Made by a program: the position numbers and the translations under genes. The notes under the pieces are model-generated. The model was not told the origin of the DNA. It made no database searches and worked only from the letters and a program-made list of their open reading frames with translations. Positions 42,227 to 50,668 of a stretch of DNA of 64,000 nucleotides are shown in pieces; the stretch's first letter is position 1; the number at the start of each line of letters is the position of its first letter. This DNA is from Nitrospira sp. (GTDB lineage: Bacteria; Nitrospirota; Nitrospiria; Nitrospirales; Nitrospiraceae): positions 1 to 64,000 of the forward strand of contig JANDJI010000004.1 of assembly GCA_024331125.1 (NCBI GenBank), read 5' to 3'.

Positions 42227-44254
42227 CTATTTAAGGGACAAGATGGTTTGAAACATCTCGTCTGACACACGAATCAAACGCGACGCGGCCTCGAACCCCC
42301 GCTGAAACTTGATCAACGCGACGAGTTCTTCGTCCAACGACACCCCGGACACCTGAGCGCGCATGGCCTCGATTTGATCCCGCAGGATTTCTTGCGCCTG
42401 ATGATCCCGATCGGTCGAATTGACCGTGACCCCGAAGTCCGCCGCGAGCCGCCGATAGGCGTCTTGCAACGTGCCGGGCCCGAGATGCTCGAACGGCAGA
42501 TATTGCAATCCGGCCAGCGCCAGCATGTTGGCGTTGTTGCCGGGCACACCGTTGCGAAGCGACGAGGCGGCCACCGACGCCGGGTCGGTCAATACCACCG
42601 AGATGGCGCGCGCCGCGTCTTCGTATGAATTGACGGACAACGTGTCGCCGACCGCCGGCGTTCCCGTCACCGTCACGCTGATGCCGTCGAAATTGAGAGT
42701 TTGGGGATCGGTATAGGTTCCCGACGCCGCCGTACTCAGACCGGACAGAAGACCGAGCGACGAGCGGGCGGTGCCGCCGGTGACGTCGACCGAAGAAGAC
42801 GAGTCGGTTGAATTCGAAGTCAGGATCAGACGATTGGTGGTTGTGTCGAACGTCACGGTCACGGTCTTGCCAGCGGCCTGCAATGTCGCGTCGGCGTTGA
42901 TTTGCGTTTGGATCTCCGTCGCCAACTCGGCGCCGGAGGTGTAGAGACGGCCGGGCGACGCGGCGCCGGTCAGCGTGACGGTTCCGGATGCGACGCCGTC
43001 GACCGTCACCGTCAAGGTATCGTTGCCGCCCGTCACGATCGAGATCGGTTCATCCGCCGAGGGAGCCGAAATGGACGTTCCCGAATAATTTCCCCGAACC
43101 GACGATTCCGTCGTCCGATCGATGATCGAATAGGTCGTGGGCGACGAAAACCGAATCTCGTAGTCGTGAAACGTCAAGAGACTGTGCGCCGTCACCGTCC
43201 CGGCCTGAGCCAAGGCGGTTCCCTGATTGGCGGCGGCCGCCGCGATCGAAACGGTCGGGTTGCTGAACACATCCAACCCCGTGGTTCCGTTCAGCCCGAA
43301 CCCGCGGCGGTGGATTTGGTTGACGGCTTTCGCCAGTGTCGCGGCGAGCTGATCGAACGTCCGCTGCAAGTCGACGATCATGACGTCGCGAAGATCCAGC
43401 AGCCCCCGCAACCGGCCGTTGGAGATCAGATCGTTGATGCTCAGCGCCCTGGTGCCACCCATCAGGTACCCCACGGACACATCGCCACCCCCTCCCGGAT
43501 CTTCAACGGCGGTCAATTCCCGCACGGCCTCGCCGTCCACCAGCACCTGACCGCGGGCGACGTACACCGACAGCGCCCCCGTGTCATGTTCCAACGTCGT
43601 GAGATCGATTTTCTCGGCCAATTCGTTGACGGCCCGTTGCCGCTGATCCCGCAAATCGTTGGCGTTTTGCCCCATAAGCTCGGCGTTCACGATCTTGCCG
43701 TTCAACTCGGCGATTCGGCGGGACAGTCCGTTGATCTCCACGACGGTTTGCCTGACCTGAAAATTGATCGACTGCCGGGTCTCGGCAAGGTCCGACGCGG
43801 CCTGATTGAGGTTCGATGCGAGCTGCGCGGCTTTGGCGAGCAAGGCCGATCGCGCCGCCAGTTCCCCCGGATTGGTGGACACGTCCTGAATCGCCCGAAA
43901 GAATTCCGTCAAGCCTGCCGCAACGCCGTGACTGACGCCGTCTCCGAATATGTTCTCAAGACGGGACAAGGTGTCCTTGGCGATCGACAACCTACCCATA
44001 TTCTGCCGCGACAGTGTCACCTGCACCTCGACGAAGTGATCAACGGAACGGCGGATGGAGGCGGCATACACGCCGGTGCCCACCATGCCGGGCCGACCGT
44101 TGACTGGATCGCGTTCGGACAAGACGACCGTTTGCCTCGAATAACCCGGTGTATTGGCGTTGGCCACGTTGTGCCCCGTCACCGTCAACGCCAGTTGGGA
44201 CGTCGCCAGCGCGCTTTTGGCTATCTCAAATAAAGAACCGATCCCGCCGGTCAT
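42227..44254 (-). CDS. flgK: Flagellar hook-associated protein FlgK, enlarged
   Basis: Hook-associated protein 1. Conserved ends are the N-terminal ALTVTGHNVANANTPGYSRQ and the C-terminal VSLDEELVALIKFQRGFEAASR, which form the helical core of the cap. At 675 residues it exceeds the usual 450-550. The insertion carries a YEIRFSSPTTYSIIDRT unit (361-381) and a NDTLTVTVDGVASGTVTLT module (411-501) with INADATLQAAGKTVTVTFD, both paralogous to pieces of FlgL. It is translated just before flgL and after flgN. Confidence 0.92.
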   Translation of the reverse strand: MTGGIGSLFEIAKSALATSQLALTVTGHNVANANTPGYSRQTVVLSERDPVNGRPGMVGTGVYAASIRRSVDHFVEVQVTLSRQNMGRLSIAKDTLSRLENIFGDGVSHGVAAGLTEFFRAIQDVSTNPGELAARSALLAKAAQLASNLNQAASDLAETRQSINFQVRQTVVEINGLSRRIAELNGKIVNAELMGQNANDLRDQRQRAVNELAEKIDLTTLEHDTGALSVYVARGQVLVDGEAVRELTAVEDPGGGGDVSVGYLMGGTRALSINDLISNGRLRGLLDLRDVMIVDLQRTFDQLAATLAKAVNQIHRRGFGLNGTTGLDVFSNPTVSIAAAAANQGTALAQAGTVTAHSLLTFHDYEIRFSSPTTYSIIDRTTESSVRGNYSGTSISAPSADEPISIVTGGNDTLTVTVDGVASGTVTLTGAASPGRLYTSGAELATEIQTQINADATLQAAGKTVTVTFDTTTNRLILTSNSTDSSSSVDVTGGTARSSLGLLSGLSTAASGTYTDPQTLNFDGISVTVTGTPAVGDTLSVNSYEDAARAISVVLTDPASVAASSLRNGVPGNNANMLALAGLQYLPFEHLGPGTLQDAYRRLAADFGVTVNSTDRDHQAQEILRDQIEAMRAQVSGVSLDEELVALIKFQRGFEAASRLIRVSDEMFQTILSLK

Positions 44255-44266
44255 GGTCGCCCTCGG

Positions 44267-44770
44267 TCACCCTTGCTGATACAGAAACCCATTAGCCGAC
44301 ATCGATGCCCGTCTCCCGTCGCTCCCATATCCCTGCCGCTCCTGAGCGGCGGCGCTTCCGGCCGACAGCGCCTGATCGAGCACCGTTCGAATCGCATCGA
44401 CGAGCGTGCCGTTCCGCCTCAACCCCTCGCGGACCGATTCCGCGGCTTTGATCAGGGAGTGACGCCGTGCGCGAAGCTCTCCGACTTCTTCCGGCATCAG
44501 CCGATCCAGCACGGCCTGCCACGACGTCGGTTGAGGGAATCCCCGCTCCGCCGCGAGGTCTTGCAACGACTCATCGGCTTCTCGGGCGAGCCGTTGAAGA
44601 GACTCCAGCAAAGCCAGCCGTTCGCCGTTAATCGCGTGCAATTTCTCGATCGCAAGGCTCCGGACGGCCTGACGTTCGTCTTCAAGGGTGTTCAGCAGAG
44701 CCCGGCAGGCGGCTTCCTCTTGATCGAGAAGCCGAGAAAGGTCGGCGGGCGTCGGCGTGTGAGACGACAT
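44267..44770 (-). CDS. flgN: Flagellar export chaperone FlgN
   Basis: A 167-residue cytoplasmic helical protein of the FlgN type, the export chaperone for FlgK and FlgL. Long amphipathic helices (LSRLLDQEEAACRALLNTLEDERQAV, then the LHAINGERLALLESLQRL segment) fit the fold. It lies between flgM and flgK, the expected place. Start MSSHTPTPADLS at 44770; a ribosome site is present but ordinary. Confidence 0.82.
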   Translation of the reverse strand: MSSHTPTPADLSRLLDQEEAACRALLNTLEDERQAVRSLAIEKLHAINGERLALLESLQRLAREADESLQDLAAERGFPQPTSWQAVLDRLMPEEVGELRARRHSLIKAAESVREGLRRNGTLVDAIRTVLDQALSAGSAAAQERQGYGSDGRRASMSANGFLYQQG

Positions 44771-44849
44771 GTTCTTTCATGCTCCTTCCGATGGGACGAA
44801 AAACGTCGCGCAGCCTCCTGTATGCCGCTCATCCGGCGCGTGGACGGAA

Positions 44850-45155
44850 TCAGACGACGGCATCGGTAAGAACATGCCGGATCAATGCGTCGCCTACCGT
44901 CCGGCCGCTCACGTCATAGGTCCCGTCGTCGATTTCCTGCTTGATTCGATTGATGCGTTCCATCCGAGCGGGATCGGGCTGATCGATCAAGGCCAGCATG
45001 CGCTGCAATTCCTTGGCCCGCTCGGAGATATGGACCTGATCCCCGGCGACCTCCCTGGAGACAGATCGAGACTTGGCGCCGGAGCCGTCAAGGTCCTGAA
45101 CGCCCAGCAGCAGCCTGGCCAGATGATCCGCTTTCCCGTTTCCTGATATATGCAT
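44850..45155 (-). CDS. flgM: Anti-sigma28 factor FlgM
   Basis: A 101-residue small protein that holds FliA (sigma28) inactive until the hook is finished and FlgM is exported. The central DQVHISERAKELQRML and the following PARMERINRIKQEIDDGTYDVSGRTVGDALI match the family core that grips sigma28. It starts the late module and is itself behind a sigma28 promoter (45224-45250), giving feedback. FliA is encoded about 5.5 kb upstream in the same direction. Confidence 0.9.
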   Translation of the reverse strand: MHISGNGKADHLARLLLGVQDLDGSGAKSRSVSREVAGDQVHISERAKELQRMLALIDQPDPARMERINRIKQEIDDGTYDVSGRTVGDALIRHVLTDAVV

Positions 45156-45223
45156 GCGCCAGCTCCTTCCTCTCCGACACTTTGCGCGAGAGCGTCGCGA
45201 TTCTTTCGCTCCTCGTCGATCTC

Positions 45224-45250
45224 TTATCGGTACTTATCGAAAAAACTTGA
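45224..45250 (-). promoter_or_regulatory. Sigma28 (FliA) promoter of the flgM operon
   Basis: On the minus strand TCAAGTTT (45250-45243), exactly 11 bases, then ACCGATAA (45231-45224). Against the sigma28 consensus TAAAGTTT-N11-GCCGATAA this is 7 of 8 in each box. A second, shifted match (TAAA at 45260-45257, N15, TTCGATAA at 45241-45234) overlaps it. It sits between flgJ and flgM, about 60-70 bases before the flgM start. Confidence 0.75.
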
Positions 45251-45265
45251 GATTTTTTTAGCGCC

Positions 45266-45667
45266 TTACGACCTCTGCTGCTCGGCATACGCCAGAAACA
45301 TGCGATGGATCCCGATGCCGCCCGATTCCGCGGCCCGCCTCCCGATTTCCTGATCGGATAGGAAGTGAAAGTAGGCGCCTTGTTTGTCCACGAGGGCCCC
45401 TTGAGGAATGGTTTCCCTCATCACCTTCAACAAATACGAGATGAAGTACGCTTCAAATTCCCGACCGGCTTCCACCAGTTGTCGGCTGGCCTCTTCTCCT
45501 TGCTGAGGGGCGTCAATCCAATGACCCGATACCCGATGACCCGGTATGGTTCGATCCGTCAGACTCCGGTCCCATGGAATTGAAATTCCGCCGTCGGGTG
45601 CCGTCTCAGAAAATAACGACCGCAACGAGAAGAAGGCTCCGGCTGCGGGATTCGAAGGATTCACCAT
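45266..45667 (-). CDS. flgJ: Rod-binding FlgJ-like protein, without muramidase domain
   Basis: A 133-residue protein with the rod-binding domain of FlgJ: REFEAYFISYLLKVMRETIP and the later DKQGAYFHFLSDQEIGRRAAESGGIGI. The C-terminal muramidase found in enterobacterial FlgJ is absent, as in many phyla, so peptidoglycan opening must use another enzyme. It follows flgI by 25 bases and is the last gene before the sigma28 promoter. Confidence 0.85.
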   Translation of the reverse strand: MVNPSNPAAGAFFSLRSLFSETAPDGGISIPWDRSLTDRTIPGHRVSGHWIDAPQQGEEASRQLVEAGREFEAYFISYLLKVMRETIPQGALVDKQGAYFHFLSDQEIGRRAAESGGIGIHRMFLAYAEQQRS

Positions 45668-45692
45668 GACTCACATTTCCTTTCTCTAGCTC

Positions 45693-47114
45693 CTACATAA
45701 TCTCCAGTCTCGCCTGCAGCGATCCGGCCGATTGCAAGGCCGACAAAATAGCCACCAGGTCCCGCGGAGTCACCCCCACCGCGTTGAGCGCACGGACCAC
45801 GTCTCCGAGCGTCACCGTCTCATCCACGACCATCAACCGAGACTCCTGTTCTTTCACTTCGGTTTGGACGTCCGGCGTGACGACCGTTTGTCCGCCGGTG
45901 GAACCGATCACCGGCGCGGGCGGCTGAGAAACGTTCAACGTGTTCTTGACGGAAATCGTCAGGTTGCCGTGCGAAATGGCGCAGGTTGAAATCCGGACAT
46001 GCTCGCCGAGCACCACCGTGCCGGTCCGTTCATTGACGACCACTTTCGCCACGGCGTCGACGGAAACGTCCAATCCCTCGATGGAGGCGATATATTCCAC
46101 GACGCGCCCGTGGAATTCCGTCGGGATCGCGGCTTTCACCTGCCCGGCGTTGACGGCCACGGCGCTTCCCTTGCCGAACGCACCGCCGATGGCGTCGGCC
46201 ACGCGAGTCGCCGTGGTGAAATCCGGCTGTCGAAGCAACACGGATACGGTCTCCCACGAGTCGATATCGACGAGCACTTCCTTTTCGATGATGGCGCCGC
46301 CGGGGACGATGCCGGTGGCTTGATGGTTTTTGGCCACCGTCGCCCCGCCGGCACCGCCGGTCCCGCCGAGAAATCCTCCGATCGACACCGGTCCTTGCGC
46401 CACGGCGTAGACCTGCTGATTGGCCGCTTTGAGCGGAGTAAGCAACAGGGTGCCGCCCTGCAGACTTTTCGCGTTCGCCATGGAGGATACGACGGCGTCG
46501 AGCGTCATGCCGGGCTTCGAAAACGGGGGCAGTTTCGCGGTCACCATCACCGAGGCGATGTTCCTCGTCAAGAGTTGAATCGGATCGATGACCAAGTTGA
46601 CGCCCATTTTGTTCAACATGGACATCATCGCTTGGATAGTGAACTGTCCGCCGATCACTTGATCTCCGGTGCGGTCCAACCCCACCACCAGACCGTAGCC
46701 GATCAATTGGTTGTCCCGGACGCCCTCGATGGCGCCGATATCTTTGATCCGCACCGCATGGACCGAGACGGGCCACGCGAGCAAGCCGATCAGCGCCAGC
46801 CAGAGGACTGTGCGCAACCTCGCCGCGACCGCCCCTCCATGTCCCTCGCGTGTCCGAGGACGAGCCGCAGGCTGAGTCTGTTTGCGGCGGATCCAGATAC
46901 GCGAGAGCCAGCCCTTTTCCGCCACAGGCTCCGGAGCCAGAGGAACGGGGGCACGATCCGTCGGCGCCTCGATCCCTCGCCTTGGCAACAGCGGGGGATT
47001 GCGGTCCGCGCGACGCACAACCCCGCTCAAGACCATCATGCGCAGAGATGCGACGTTGAGCGGTTTCGGCTTGAGCCATCTGAAGGGTGAAGCGGCGTAT
47101 CGGGATCTGTGCAT
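45693..47114 (-). CDS. flgI: Flagellar P-ring protein FlgI with long N-terminal extension
   Basis: Periplasmic P-ring subunit. The canonical core begins VRIKDIGAIEGVRDNQLIGY and ends with the TLGDVVRALNAVGVTPRDLVAIL segment. It is 473 residues from the ATG at 47114, which has AAGGAA and GGAGAG upstream. The signal peptide (LRTVLWLALIGLLAWPVSVHA) begins only near residue 99, so about 100 residues (Pro/Arg-rich, PLLPRRGIEAPTDRAPVPLAPEPVA) precede it. A TTG at 46817 would give a normal-length FlgI; the extended start fits the short gap to flgH better. Confidence 0.85.
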   Translation of the reverse strand: MHRSRYAASPFRWLKPKPLNVASLRMMVLSGVVRRADRNPPLLPRRGIEAPTDRAPVPLAPEPVAEKGWLSRIWIRRKQTQPAARPRTREGHGGAVAARLRTVLWLALIGLLAWPVSVHAVRIKDIGAIEGVRDNQLIGYGLVVGLDRTGDQVIGGQFTIQAMMSMLNKMGVNLVIDPIQLLTRNIASVMVTAKLPPFSKPGMTLDAVVSSMANAKSLQGGTLLLTPLKAANQQVYAVAQGPVSIGGFLGGTGGAGGATVAKNHQATGIVPGGAIIEKEVLVDIDSWETVSVLLRQPDFTTATRVADAIGGAFGKGSAVAVNAGQVKAAIPTEFHGRVVEYIASIEGLDVSVDAVAKVVVNERTGTVVLGEHVRISTCAISHGNLTISVKNTLNVSQPPAPVIGSTGGQTVVTPDVQTEVKEQESRLMVVDETVTLGDVVRALNAVGVTPRDLVAILSALQSAGSLQARLEIM

Positions 47115-47148
47115 GACGATTCCTTTGATCTCTCCTGAGGGCACCGAA

Positions 47149-47877
47149 CTAAAACGGATAAATCCAGTCCAACACCCTGACGAACCAGCCGGGGCGCTGC
47201 ACGTCGTCCAGCACGCCGAGCCCCGCGTACTCGATCTTGGCGTCGGCGATGGCCGACGACAGCACCGTGTTTTTGGTATCGACGTCCACGCGCCGCACCA
47301 CCCCCGAAAGCGTCATCAACTGCTTTTCGCTGTTCACGGTCACCTCCCGACGGCCCTCGATGCGAAGGTCGCCGTTCGGCAAGACCTCGGTGACGATGGC
47401 GGAAATGGTGCCGGTCAAGGTCCCCGTTCGGCTGGTCGCGCCCTTGCCGCCGAACTTGCTGTTCGCCGAGGCGTCGATGCCGAATCCACGGCGTGTTTCA
47501 TCGCTGACCCTGATGCCCGGCAGACCGAGGTAACCCATTCCGCTTCCGACCAAACTGTTTTGCACCGTGGATTCCCGCTGCGCGGCCGTATCGGCCGACT
47601 TCGATCCCTTGTGTTTCTCGTCGATCCTCACCGTCAGGATGTCGCCGACCCGCATGGCTCGAAGATCTTCGTAGAGATAAGCCCGCCCATTTTCTTCCTG
47701 CCAAAGAGAGCCCGCCGTTTTGGGAGGAGGCAAGGGCGGAACGGTGATCTTGCTCGACGCGCTCGGCTGGGAAGCGCATCCGCTCAACAGCACCATTGCG
47801 AGCACCATGGAGGCCGGCCATCCGATCCGGCCGATCCCGCCGATTCTGTGAATCCGGAAACTTCCGTTCACCGTCAC
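47149..47877 (-). CDS. flgH: Flagellar L-ring lipoprotein FlgH
   Basis: Outer-membrane L-ring subunit, 242 residues. The lipobox LSGC gives Cys34. The conserved core is GSLWQEENGRAYLYEDLRAMRVGDILTV, followed by TGTLTGTISAIVTEVLPNGDL and VNSEKQLMTLSGVVR. It is normal in length. Gene order flgA-flgH-flgI-flgJ is the usual one. The gap to flgA (90 bases) is the largest within this operon; no promoter was seen there. Confidence 0.92.
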   Translation of the reverse strand: MTVNGSFRIHRIGGIGRIGWPASMVLAMVLLSGCASQPSASSKITVPPLPPPKTAGSLWQEENGRAYLYEDLRAMRVGDILTVRIDEKHKGSKSADTAAQRESTVQNSLVGSGMGYLGLPGIRVSDETRRGFGIDASANSKFGGKGATSRTGTLTGTISAIVTEVLPNGDLRIEGRREVTVNSEKQLMTLSGVVRRVDVDTKNTVLSSAIADAKIEYAGLGVLDDVQRPGWFVRVLDWIYPF

Positions 47878-47967
47878 AATCCCTTCTCCAACGAACGCGC
47901 GTTTACCTCGCGCATCCCTTGAACCGGCCGAGACGACGCGCCGCTCTTCGCCGATGCGACGGCCGTC

Positions 47968-48762
47968 TTAGAACTCCACCTGGACGAGACCCGGCGCCAC
48001 GACCTTGGCCCGCAGTTCCCTCCCGGACTCCGTATTCGCCACCATGATGGTTTGTCCGACGTAGCCGCTCGACTTGGTCACCCCGTAGGCGTGAACCGAC
48101 AAGCCGCCCCGCTTGGCTTCGATCAGCACCCGGTCGCCCTTTTTGATCACGACCGGAGCCTTCAAAAAGGCCGCGCGCAGCGGAGTATCGGCGGGAAGAG
48201 GTCGAGCCGCGCTCTTCCCGACCACCTGGTCCGAATCGACGAGAAAAGGATGAGCGAGCTGCGACAGGCGTACTCGAACGTTCTTGAGATCCGCCTCGTC
48301 GATGACCTCCTCCGGTTTGACGAATCGATTGAGCGCGACCGCGTCGATCATCGCGGCCACATCCGCCGCGACGTCGACGGTTTTCCAGATTTTCCCGTTC
48401 ACCGTGACGGCCACTTGAAAATGACGGCGCCCCAGCCGATCCTCCGGCCGAACCGGAATCACGCGCCACTCGACGTTTCCGGACGGCACGCCGACGGGTT
48501 CTGAAGGCTCCAGAACCGTGACCTGCACCTCTTTGACCGTCCGCGCCCACTCTTTTTCCAAGTACAATTGAATGACTTTTCCAATCGCTTCCGGAGTCAC
48601 GCCCCGCTGGGCCGATCGGCTTCCGGCCGATCGGGAGCCCGTTCCGGGGTCGCCGACGACGGTCCGTCCGGACTCGGGCAGGATCTCGGCGGACGAGACA
48701 CCGTCGGCCCATACGATGGAGCCGATCAAAAGAAACGCGAGAAATATGGACAGTCGGCTCAT
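47968..48762 (-). CDS. flgA: P-ring chaperone FlgA
   Basis: Periplasmic chaperone for P-ring assembly, 264 residues, with a signal peptide (LSIFLAFLLIGSIVWADG). The C-terminal SAF-like domain is clear: PADTPLRAAFLKAPVVIKKGDRVLIEAKRGG and the final KVVAPGLVQVEF strand. The N-terminal region after the signal (SAEILPESGRTVVGDPGTGS) is longer than in many FlgA proteins. It lies 10 bases after flgG. Confidence 0.88.
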   Translation of the reverse strand: MSRLSIFLAFLLIGSIVWADGVSSAEILPESGRTVVGDPGTGSRSAGSRSAQRGVTPEAIGKVIQLYLEKEWARTVKEVQVTVLEPSEPVGVPSGNVEWRVIPVRPEDRLGRRHFQVAVTVNGKIWKTVDVAADVAAMIDAVALNRFVKPEEVIDEADLKNVRVRLSQLAHPFLVDSDQVVGKSAARPLPADTPLRAAFLKAPVVIKKGDRVLIEAKRGGLSVHAYGVTKSSGYVGQTIMVANTESGRELRAKVVAPGLVQVEF

Positions 48763-48772
48763 GGCACCTCCC

Positions 48773-49564
48773 TTATCGCCGCAGATTGTTGGCGATGGCC
48801 ATCATCTCATCGGACGCTTGAATGGTCTTTGAATTGATTTCGTAGCTCCGCTGGGCGATGATCATGTTGACCATTTCTTCCGCCAAATTGACGTTCGAGC
48901 TTTCCAGGAACCCCTGTTGGATCGTGCCGAATCCGGTGGAAAACCCTCCGGTCCCCTGGATCGGAGGCCCGGATGCGAAACTGTCGATGAAGAGGTTGTT
49001 GCCCATCGCCACCAAACCGGACGGATTATCGAAGCGCGTGATTTGGATTTGACCGACTTGCGACGCCTGCGTCACGCCGGGGAGCAGGACCGATACCGTG
49101 CCGTCTTGTCCGATATCGACCTTGAGCGCACCGGACGGGATCGTGATCACGGGATTCAGCAGGTCGCCGTCGCCGGTCACCAGGTTGCCGACATTGTCGC
49201 GCTTGAACGAGCCGTTGCGCGTGTACATGATCGTGCCGTCCGGGCGGGACACTTGAAAGAACCCCGGCCCGTCGATCGCGAGATCGAGCTCGTTGTTGGT
49301 TTGACGCATGTTCCCCTGAAGCCATTCCTTGGCGACCGTGGTCGGTCGAACGCCCGCGCCGACCTGGATTCCCACGGGAAAGACTCCGACGTTCGACGCG
49401 TTCGTACCGGGAAGGCGTTGGATCTGATACAGCAAATCGGCGAACTCGGCTCGGCTGCGCTTGAACGAGTTCGTGTTGACGTTGGCAAGATTGTGCGCGA
49501 TCGTATCGACGTTGATCTGCTGAGCCGTCATGCCGGTCGCCGCCGTCCACATGGCCCGAATCAT
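48773..49564 (-). CDS. flgG: Flagellar distal rod protein FlgG
   Basis: Distal rod subunit, 263 residues, the standard length. The N-terminal ATGMTAQQINVDTIAHNLANVNTNSFKRSR and C-terminal SNVNLAEEMVNMIIAQRSYEINSKTIQ match the rod/hook family. The LPGTNASNVG and VRPTTVAKEWLQGNMRQTNN segments are FlgG-typical. It follows flgF by 92 bases. Confidence 0.94.
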   Translation of the reverse strand: MIRAMWTAATGMTAQQINVDTIAHNLANVNTNSFKRSRAEFADLLYQIQRLPGTNASNVGVFPVGIQVGAGVRPTTVAKEWLQGNMRQTNNELDLAIDGPGFFQVSRPDGTIMYTRNGSFKRDNVGNLVTGDGDLLNPVITIPSGALKVDIGQDGTVSVLLPGVTQASQVGQIQITRFDNPSGLVAMGNNLFIDSFASGPPIQGTGGFSTGFGTIQQGFLESSNVNLAEEMVNMIIAQRSYEINSKTIQASDEMMAIANNLRR

Positions 49565-49656
49565 GTCGTTCCTCCTCTTTTCTCACCGCTTTCTCACCGC
49601 CTATGCGCGCCGTTCCGCTGGCGCCCGCCCCGCTCCGCGCAAGGCGATTCATGGGA

Positions 49657-50424
49657 TCACCCGACCCGCCCGACTTCCTGAATCGCCGTTTCCGCCATCC
49701 GATCGAGCGTCTGAATCAGCTTTTGGGCCGACTCATAGCCGCGCATGCCGCTCATCAGTTTGACCATTTCCCCGATCACGTTGACGTTGGACTCCTCGAT
49801 ATGCCCCACTTCAATCGTCGAACGTTTGGCCGGCCGGCCCTTGTCCGAAGCGAACAGGCCTTCCGAAACCTTCTGCGGCATCTCGTCCGGAGGAAACTCC
49901 ACGAGCTTGATCGTGGCGACCGGTTTCTCATCCACCTTGACGGCGCCTTGCGACGTGATCTCCAACTTTCCGACCGGGATTTTGATTTCGCCGGCGGTCC
50001 CCATGACGGGATAGCCGAGATTCGTGACCAACCGGCGTCGGCCGTCGAGCGAAAACATGCCGTTGCGGGTATAGCGAAGGCCGTGGGGGGTCCGGACCTC
50101 GAAAAACCCTTCTCCCTGTATCGCCATATCCAACGGATTGCCGGTCAGCTTGATCCGGCCTGGTTCGAACGTCGTCGTCACGCGATCGGGCGCCGCGTAC
50201 GCCCGTTCAGGCACGCCCATAGGACGCGCCATGATGTGCGAGAGCAGCCCGTGCTCTCCGCTCGCCGGAACAATCGCCCGGCGGGGAGGAAGAAGGGCCT
50301 TGAAGGCCTGTTGATCCTGCTTGAAACCGGCCGTGTTCACGTTGGCCATGTTGTTGGCGAAGACCTGCATCCGACGCTCGTGCGCCAACGCCCCGGACAG
50401 AATGGGATAGATGCCGCGATTCAT
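49657..50424 (-). CDS. flgF: Flagellar proximal rod protein FlgF
   Basis: Rod subunit of 255 residues. The start MNRGIYPILSGALAHERRMQVFANN at 50424 was chosen as the family N-terminus, with AAGGAG about 12 bases upstream; a longer frame adds a Lys-rich stretch that overlaps the promoter leader. The C-terminal VNVIGEMVKLMSGMRGYESAQK is typical. It is the first gene after the sigma54-type promoter at 50471-50486. Confidence 0.9.
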   Translation of the reverse strand: MNRGIYPILSGALAHERRMQVFANNMANVNTAGFKQDQQAFKALLPPRRAIVPASGEHGLLSHIMARPMGVPERAYAAPDRVTTTFEPGRIKLTGNPLDMAIQGEGFFEVRTPHGLRYTRNGMFSLDGRRRLVTNLGYPVMGTAGEIKIPVGKLEITSQGAVKVDEKPVATIKLVEFPPDEMPQKVSEGLFASDKGRPAKRSTIEVGHIEESNVNVIGEMVKLMSGMRGYESAQKLIQTLDRMAETAIQEVGRVG

Positions 50425-50470
50425 GTGCCGTGTCTTCTCCTTCTTTTTTCTTTCCTTGCCTCTTTCGTTC

Positions 50471-50486
50471 AGCAACCCGTGTGCCA
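50471..50486 (-). promoter_or_regulatory. Sigma54 promoter of the flgF operon
   Basis: On the minus strand TGGCAC (50486-50481), 5 bases, TTGCT (50475-50471). The GG to GC distance is the required 10 bases, and it is an excellent match to TGGCAC-N5-TTGCW. It lies 47 bases before the flgF start, so flgF-G-A-H-I-J is predicted to be RpoN-dependent. Confidence 0.75.
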
Positions 50487-50487
50487 A

Positions 50488-50503
50488 GATCGGTCGACCG
50501 ATC
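50488..50503. repeat. 16-bp palindrome next to the -24 box
   Basis: GATCGGTCGACCGATC is perfectly palindromic and is separated by one base from the -24 element of the flgF promoter. It may be an operator; known enhancers lie farther upstream, so a repressor role is also possible. Confidence 0.5.
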
Positions 50504-50668
50504 CGATCGCCGTCGTTCGTCGGAGCGCATCGAACAATCTGATTTTATTGAGACATCTTGACGCGGTATCGCCCACACGCACGACGCGCCGGCGAACGGT
50601 GTCTCTTGCACGATCCGAACAAGGCGACCTTTGCCGACGCCGGAGGAAAAATATTCCCCCGATCGACT

